Part shown: positions 57,865-64,000 of the stretch, one piece after another
Layout: each line of letters opens with the position of its first letter
Numbering within the stretch: position 1 is the first letter of the stretch
From: Sorghum bicolor
Lineage: Eukaryota; Streptophyta; Magnoliopsida; Poales; Poaceae
Direction: 5' to 3'
DNA length: 64,000 nucleotides
Assembly (NCBI RefSeq): GCF_000003195.3
Contig: NC_012874.2
Location: 59,003,448 to 59,067,447, forward strand
Translations under genes and position numbers: made by a program
Notes under the pieces: generated by a model
Told to the model about the DNA's origin: nothing
Seen by the model: the letters and a program-made list of their open reading frames with translations, nothing else
Databases searched by the model: none

Positions 57865-59520
57865 TGTTGGGTCTTCTTAACATCATTACCAAAAGTAGAC
57901 AGTTTTCTAATTCTAGTAACGGTGCCAAAAATGCCAAACCTATCCCTCACACCACTTAAGCCAAGTTGTCATCCCCAGCATGACATGAGAGACACGGTAT
58001 TGAAATCTGCAATTGCTCTTCTAAATAAATAATGAATGGGATCTGCAAGCGCACAGATTAATACCGATGTAGCATTTTAACCGGGAAGTATTCCAGGTAT
58101 CGTTATTTATATTTTTACCACTGGGAAGGGATTAGCAATCATCAATATTGATTACAGAATAGAATATGAGATTGAGTATCTATCATTGCATGTATAATTG
58201 AGAACATTTATCTAACTCTTTCATACAGGGATAAGTGTCACATAAAAGATATATGAAGTAACGAATAGTGACAAAGATAATTAATCTGATCATAACTAGC
58301 CACATAATAAATATGATAAGCACCTCAATTAGATACTCTAGAAAGTCATTAGCATGGAATTAGAACGAACTACAAGAATATTTCCTAAGTTATTCTCAAC
58401 TATATAGTCTAGCATTATCATAGTTAGTGCAAGCATACTTAGCAATCATTGTGAGACAAGACTACGCCCATGCATAGTGATATTAGCAAGGTAAATGAGA
58501 AACATAGCAATCACTCCCCTGTAATAATGTTGCTCTGTCAGCCCAATACACGAGAGGGGGACTATATAAGAATCAATGAAGCTGTCACTATCACGAACTA
58601 CCCCACGATCTGGCATATTGGGTACAATCGCACATAAATACGGTATAAGCACCACGCCTACACAATATCTATCATTTACCCATGGTTCCGATGGATAAAC
58701 GCTATACGATCCTAAGCATGTATATAGAGCCAATCTAACTAAGCCAAGTACATAACTATGATAAACTAAGAACAATATAATCTTGAATATAAACAAGTAG
58801 AGCAAAGTCATAAGCAATATATTGAAGTAGAACAAAGTCATATCCATAATATTGAAGAACAAAGATAATTAGAACAATTAGAAGCACAATTAGAGAATTA
58901 CCAAGAATCCTCTTGACAGATCCGGAAACCAATCGAAGATTGACTCCTTCTAGTTCTAATCCTATGTAGCTATGCTAATCTAGATGTCTAATTGATGTGG
59001 TGGCTCTAATTTTGATCAGAGGCTTCTTCTCCCTTGAGGAATAATGAATTAGGGTTGAGAGGCTCTCTCCTCCAAGGGCCAGGGGGTCTGGTTTTATAGT
59101 CCCTTCAAGTGAATATGGGCCGTTGGATCAAACCGACATTGATTGAACGGTTATCCTTGATCCTTTAGGTCGGTGGAGATCTCCCACGAAACAGAGTCCT
59201 GTTTGGACTCCAAGTCAGGGCGGGCGCCTAGGGAAGGAGGGCGGGCGCCCTGCCTCTGGGCCCTTTCGGCCTCTGCTTTCTTCCCGTGGCTTCTGGAGTC
59301 TTCTAGATGTTAGATAATTACGCGGCACATTAATATCTCTATGTAATCCCGACGTGTGGGCCTTTCTTCCATATTTCCTGATAACCCCCTGCAGAAATAA
59401 ACAAACACCAAAACTCATGGAATTCTGTCAGATAAAACCCTAAGTCTAGATGTTGATTTCATTTGGATCCTTTTCTTTGTTTATTTGATAATTAAATTTG
59501 ATACTTAAGGACCGTCAACA
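57865..59520 (-). repeat. 3' LTR, 1656 bp
   Basis: Minus-strand ends TGTTGACGGTCC and AAGACCCAACA (plus strand TGTTGGGTCTTC ... GACCGTCAACA). The right boundary abuts the polypurine tract; the left boundary is where the host gag reading is lost. No coding sequence inside. Confidence 0.8.
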
Positions 59521-59521
59521 A

Positions 59522-59536
59522 ACTCCCCCAAGCTTA
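59522..59536 (-). promoter_or_regulatory. polypurine tract
   Basis: Minus strand TAAGCTTGGGGGAGT ends one base before the LTR. A near copy (minus strand TTAGCTTGGGGGAGAG) lies at 61150-61135, inside the element. Confidence 0.8.
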
Positions 59537-61594
59537 CCTCTTGCTCGTCCCTGAGCAAGGATAGATTAGAAGTTGCTGCAATACTTAAAAATTGACGGTA
59601 CACATGCTTTTAAATAAGATCTCATCTCTGAGTTAGAGTAAACTATCAAGACTTAAAACTTACTTACTTTACCTTTTACCATGGGACTTGTAACCGTCAC
59701 TTCTGTCTTGAGTAGTTAAAAGATAGAACAGTCTAGTCAAGTGCCATGTCTCTTATTCTTGATCAGCTATAGCTCTGGTGTTTTTGCAGATTTTCAAATA
59801 AAACACAGAGATTCCATGTATGACTCTCTCAGATCTCTCTTTTGTGGTATTTCTAGATCCTTACCAAGGCAGTGATGGTATATGCCTTCTCTCAAAATAT
59901 GTAGTATTTGTGGTATAAGGCATAATGACATTGGCTTCTCTCTCACCCTACTCTAATAAGGCTTTAATATCTGGAGCTCATAGGTGGGAGATAAAATATA
60001 CATAATTACAAGACATTTATTGTATAGTCAAACCATGGATCCAAAGAAACAAATCAATAAGTCAAATCAAGATGTGCATGTGTGGCGAATGAATGGTGTA
60101 TGGTGATGATGGTGATAATGGTGGAAGTCTAATTCTACTTTTTCTCTTTGAGGGGATACATACCTTTCTTGCTTTTTGAAACTTTATGAGGAGAATGAGA
60201 TGCTCTTCTTTTTCTTTCCTCTCAGGTGGGTATCTTGTACCCCTAATTCTACTGTTGGACACTTGTCCATTTTTACCTCTCGTCTCAGTTTTTCTTTTCT
60301 TTCGAGGTTCCGGGCACTTGCCCCTTTTTATTTCATCGTATCTTTTTTTAAAGCACTCATCTCTTGAGATAATATAGCAAGTGGTAGTAACAAGATAACT
60401 TGAGCATTTATTTGACACGGGAAAAACAGAAATGTTTTTGGCTATTCTCTCCCGGACTAGGAGTAGAATATTTTTGGGTGATTCTGGAGATGGAAATGGA
60501 TGGATATATGTGGATGGTACTTCCGGAGTAGAAGTAGCATATATGAGTGAACATGCAAGTGAATCTTGATTTAACCACATGACAAGCTCCTAAGGGTCTA
60601 CACAGCTTGACCACACTCAATGCTCATAACCAGTAAAAAGTAAATGTATGGCTCAAAGTCTAGCAAGCATATATATATGGCTGTGGTAGGAATTTAAACT
60701 CTCATCATACAGGAACTCATCATGCAATATTTTAAAGATTTTCAAAGATAAAATTCTTCAGAATTCTAGCATCTCTAGGAACAGATAAACAGCAGCTCAA
60801 CCTTCCCATATCGTATCCGTTAACAACTTAGACTTTAGATCAAGTTTTCATCCCACAAGTTTAGGTCTAGAGTTATATCTAAACTTGAGAGAGAACTTAA
60901 AATGTGCAAATTAGGTAGAGCAACTATTCATCATATCCATGCTAGAGTTTTATTTAGATACAGATTAGCATAGCCACATTATTTATTTATTAAACACACT
61001 AAGCAAAAGATATATATATATATATATATAAGCACAAAATCTTTATTTGGTTTTTCATAGTTATGTATATTTATATTCTAATATAATATAAGTGTAAAGA
61101 TAGATAGAAATACTTATCGGGATAAATGGGGGTGCTCTCCCCCAAGCTAAATTTTGACGTAATTTCTCTTGATGTAGCTAGCAGGTGGTAGAGGTGTATT
61201 TGAAAGTCAGCAGCATTCTGACAGCGATTAGAATGTCCTCCGTCTGCTAGTCTTCTTGATTCCTGTGGAGCTCAAATAGACAACAAAGCTTGTGGAACTG
61301 ATTAAGTGTTAGCATAAATATCTAGCCTTGAGACTCCTCAATAAATATTACTCTCTGTTTTTATATTTTCGTTGAATAAAGCAGAAAAATATTTATTTTA
61401 TTTTTATGCCACCACAGTGAATGTACTTATGGGTTTTATGCCACTCGTATACTCACATGGGGCTTACTAATTTTTAACATTTTTATTTTATTTTTATGGT
61501 AGTACGAACATGATTAACTAAGCAAACTATTTAAAATAATTGAAAGGGAAAGGATAACTACCAAGTTTACCTCTTGGCAAGGCGTTCGGTGTTT
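59537..61594 (-). other. non-coding interior between protease and 3' LTR
   Basis: About 2 kb, AT-rich. The longest minus-strand frame, 60580-60062 (172 codons, Lys/Arg-rich C-terminal half), has no recognisable domain and is doubtful. There is a (TA)n run at 61010-61030 and the second polypurine-like tract at 61150-61135. No trace of reverse transcriptase was seen. Confidence 0.55.
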
Positions 61595-62359
61595 TTAAGT
61601 CCTCCGAACGGGACTCTCCGTTTTCTCAATTATCCTGGGATTCGTTGGGTGGCGGAGTCGATACTTCCGGCGGCACCTCTTCTTCATGATAGTTATCTTC
61701 TCTTTCCATACCTGACTCGGTGCTACGGTCTCCTCTGGATAATTCTGTTTAAACTCTACGTCTTCTGACCTTATCACTTCTCCTTCATAGTCTGCCCATC
61801 CATCCTTGATGATTTGCCTCCTCTGGTTTTGGTTGCGTCTCTTTCTGACCTGCTTAGATTCTTCAAAGATGTAGTTAGGGTCAGTAAAATAACGGCGTAC
61901 CTTCTCTGAGGGGAAGTGCATGTGGACTTCTCCGGTTCCAATGTAGATGATTGCTTTAACGGTGCTGAGGAACGGTCTTCCAAGGATGATGGGTGGATCG
62001 TATTCGTCCTCTCCCATGTCAATAACCTGAAAGTCTGCGTAGACAAAATGATCGTCTATTTTGATAGGGACATCAGTTACTGTTCCTTTAACCTCTCGAA
62101 ATGTCTGATCTGCCATCTGGAGCTGAATGTATGTTGGTCTTAGTGGCATGGTTCCGAACAAGAGCTGATAGGTGACTGCGGCCATTATGTTGACGCCCGA
62201 TCCGGTGTCGCAAGTTGCCTTGTAGAAGTTATATCCATTTATGGAGCAATAGATGCTTGGCATTCCTGGGTCGTCCTTCTTGATCAAAAACGGTGACTTA
62301 AGTTGGTGATCTTGGCCTCCATGAACTGCAATGACCATCTTAGCTGACTCGGTCCACAC
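61595..62359 (-). CDS. second retropepsin-like protease domain, about 254 codons
   Basis: Aspartic protease of the gypsy retropepsin type, needed to cut Gag. The sequence NGYNFYKATCDTGSGVNIM has the catalytic D-T-G, and YDPPIILGRPFLSTVKAI has the conserved I-I-L-G-R-P-F-L flap-side motif. The C-terminus is basic (VRKRRNQNQRRQ, MKKRCRRKYRLRH). It follows the first protease domain in the same orientation and ends with a stop at 61595, with no RT behind it. The start is unsure because it is probably part of a longer gag-pro polyprotein; the Met at 62359 lies just after in-frame stops upstream. Confidence 0.7.
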   Translation of the reverse strand: MWTESAKMVIAVHGGQDHQLKSPFLIKKDDPGMPSIYCSINGYNFYKATCDTGSGVNIMAAVTYQLLFGTMPLRPTYIQLQMADQTFREVKGTVTDVPIKIDDHFVYADFQVIDMGEDEYDPPIILGRPFLSTVKAIIYIGTGEVHMHFPSEKVRRYFTDPNYIFEESKQVRKRRNQNQRRQIIKDGWADYEGEVIRSEDVEFKQNYPEETVAPSQVWKEKITIMKKRCRRKYRLRHPTNPRIIEKTESPVRRT

Positions 62360-62459
62360 TTACTTGTTCCTGTTCCTCCTGTTGGTCCTCTTCCTTGATT
62401 CACGTCTGGATTGATTTGGGATTTGTGTAGTCTTGTTCTTGAAGAAAAATGTCTCCTAC

Positions 62460-64000
62460 CTCCCTTTGATGTAGAAACTGATCTTGGCAGCACTAGCGTA
62501 GACGATAGCTCCCGAGGTGTTTAAGAATGGCCTCCCTAAGATGATGGGTGCTCTCTCATCATTACCGGTCTCTATCACCACGAAGTCTGCTGGGGCGTAT
62601 AAGGTACCAACTCAGACACAAAGGTTCTTCAATATTCCTTTTGGAAAACTTATCGTCTGATCTGCAAACTGCAAACACATAGTTGTTTCTAATAAAGGAT
62701 ATGTAAAGAATTTTTCATAGAGTACCCTGGGTATAATGTTGACGCTGGAGCCAAAGTCGCAGAGTGCTTCTGAGATGTCCACCATGCCGATGGAGATCGG
62801 GATGACGAGGCGTCCTGGATCACCTCTCTTGACCGGCAGAAGGTCAGTAGTGAATTCAGTGACGGGGTTACTCCAGTTATTATCTGCATCAAACATGTGT
62901 ACAAGATTTGCAGATTCTAATCCTTCCGGTTGCGATGGTATACCGGGGTTAGTAGTAGCAACAGCAGTAGCTATTTGATTTAAGTGGGATTCAATCATTT
63001 TATTAAAGCTAATTTGGTTCTTGATGGCAGTAGAGAAATTATCCATTCTATTATTTATATTTTCTAGCATTTTATCATTAGATGCCAATTTCTTAGATAG
63101 ATTATCCATTAGCTTTCCTTGATTAGACACTAACTCTCTCAGAGGTGGAAAAATATTATTATTGTTGTAAGAATTGTTACCTTGATAATTACCTGAGTAG
63201 TTAGGCCTCTGTTGATTCCAACCTTGATTTTGTTGAGGACGGTTGTAGTAGTAGTAGTTGTTGTTGTTGATGTAGTTCACATCCTCAAGCATCTCAGGGC
63301 AGTGATTGCCTGAGTGTCTAGTGTCTCCACACTCCTCACATGTCATGTGAGAGTCGTAGATGTGCAAAACTTCTTTCTTATCTCCAGCTCTATCATCGAG
63401 GTTCTTCATGAGTAGGTCTAGCTTTGCAGACAACATGTCTACCTCCTTGAGCTGATGCATGCCTCCACCTCTCTTGCGTGTCTGGGTCCTCTCTTCATTC
63501 CAGCCTTGATTGGACGCCATCTTCTCCACAAGAGCTGTGGCTTGTGGTATGGTAAGTGATAAGAATGCTCCTCCAGCTGCAGCATCCATGGTCTCGCGGG
63601 CACTGTTGCCGAGCCCATGATAAAACGTCTGCATCAGTAGCCAACTCTCCATTCCATGATGGGGACATTCTAGGATGTAGTCTTGAAAGCGCTCCCATGC
63701 TTCTGGAACAGATTCATCATTTTGTTGCTGAAAACTTGTAATCTTCCCACGGAGAGCATTGGTCTTGCCCATGGGAAAGAACTTAGCCAGGAAGTTTGTT
63801 GAGTAGAGTGCCCACGTAGTATTCTTCTCCTTTGTAGCGTAGAACCACTGCTTCGCTCTTCCTAATAGTGAGAATGGGAAGAGGCGAAGTAGTATAGCAT
63901 CTCTAGAGATTCCTGATATGGTGAATGTGCTGCAAATCTCCAGGAAGTGTTGGAGATGAGCACTAGCATCTTCATGTGCCTTCCCACAGAACTGGTTGGA
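62460..64000 (-). pseudogene. gag and first retropepsin-like domain, 5' partial
   Basis: The frame is open from beyond 64000 to a TGA at 62614-62612. Gag core: AILLRLFPFSLLGRAKQW, then WALYSTNFLAKFFPMGKTN and PHHGMESWLLMQTFYHGL; Asn/Tyr-rich linker; zinc knuckle CEECGDTRHSGNHC (CX2CX4HX4C); coiled-coil-like stretch (LMDNLSKKLASNDKMLENI). A protease-like domain follows with CDFGSSVNIIPRV, in which the usual D-[ST]-G is replaced by D-F-G. After the TGA (probably CGA to TGA) the same domain continues to APIILGRPFLNTSGAIVYAS at about 62555-62510. The odd active site plus the stop suggest this first protease is dead. Confidence 0.8.

Larger units (their letters stand above)
57865..64000 (-). mobile_element. 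Ty3/gypsy-type element inserted in the previous gag; gag-protease only in view; runs off the right edge
   Basis: Minus strand: gag from beyond 64000 to about 62850, first protease domain, second protease domain to 61595, a 2-kb non-coding region, a polypurine tract at 59536-59522, then the 3' LTR 59520-57865. The element begins exactly where the host element's gag reading stops, so it inserted there (left flank GTCGC). No reverse transcriptase, RNase H or integrase is seen between protease and 3' LTR, so this is a non-autonomous or internally deleted element, apparently related to the Athila/Tat side by its gag. Confidence 0.85.

Noticed and set aside
60062..60580. 172-codon minus-strand frame as an envelope-like gene
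   Set aside because: No signal peptide, membrane segment or conserved motif; lies in an AT-rich non-coding interior.

Overview
This is a plant nuclear DNA window, almost certainly from a grass and most likely sorghum or a close Andropogoneae relative. That assignment is an inference from three things: a chalcone synthase whose protein reads like grass CHS, MITE and CACTA families typical of grass genomes, and GC-rich long-LTR gypsy elements. There are two assembly gaps (20019-20134 and 44145-44587). I see no bacterial operons, rRNA, tRNA genes or CRISPR.

The only clearly intact cellular gene is a two-exon chalcone synthase on the minus strand (5367-8118). It makes a 401-aa protein with all catalytic residues, has a 1546-bp intron that splits the conserved cysteine codon, and has a TATA box with two G-boxes and a MYB-type element upstream. 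It makes naringenin chalcone, the entry compound of flavonoid synthesis. Everything else is transposable-element DNA or unassigned intergenic sequence.

Layout: 1-4776, a decayed Ty1/copia element (minus) running off the left edge. 4790-5240, a LINE relic. 5246-8480, CHS. 8587-10317, MITEs and small repeats. 10318-13245, a solo LTR of a Tekay-type gypsy family (TSD GAAAG). 13930-17001, a complete non-autonomous CACTA element (TSD GAA). 17214-18158, a Stowaway MITE and a mini-CACTA. 19909-20538 and 37619-38046, two solo LTRs of a small uncharacterised family. 20593-21128, a long-TIR foldback element. 21844-22518, another solo LTR (TSD GTTTC). 24612-36816, a full-length 12.2-kb Ty3/gypsy chromovirus (TSD TATAT) with near-identical 2.9-kb LTRs and an extra intact 309-codon ORF upstream of gag, itself inserted in an older hAT-like repeat. 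38206-43049, mostly MITEs, simple repeats and duplications. 43050-45624, a related solo LTR with a gap.

From 48574 to the right edge is a three-level nest. An old CACTA (En/Spm) element carries a decayed transposase and an apparently intact GRF zinc-finger gene. It was invaded at 54593 by a non-chromovirus gypsy element. That element's gag was in turn interrupted at 57865 by a second, oppositely oriented gypsy element with gag, two tandem retropepsin domains and no reverse transcriptase in view. In-frame stops that look like CGA-to-TGA changes recur across these elements, as expected from decay of methylated DNA.
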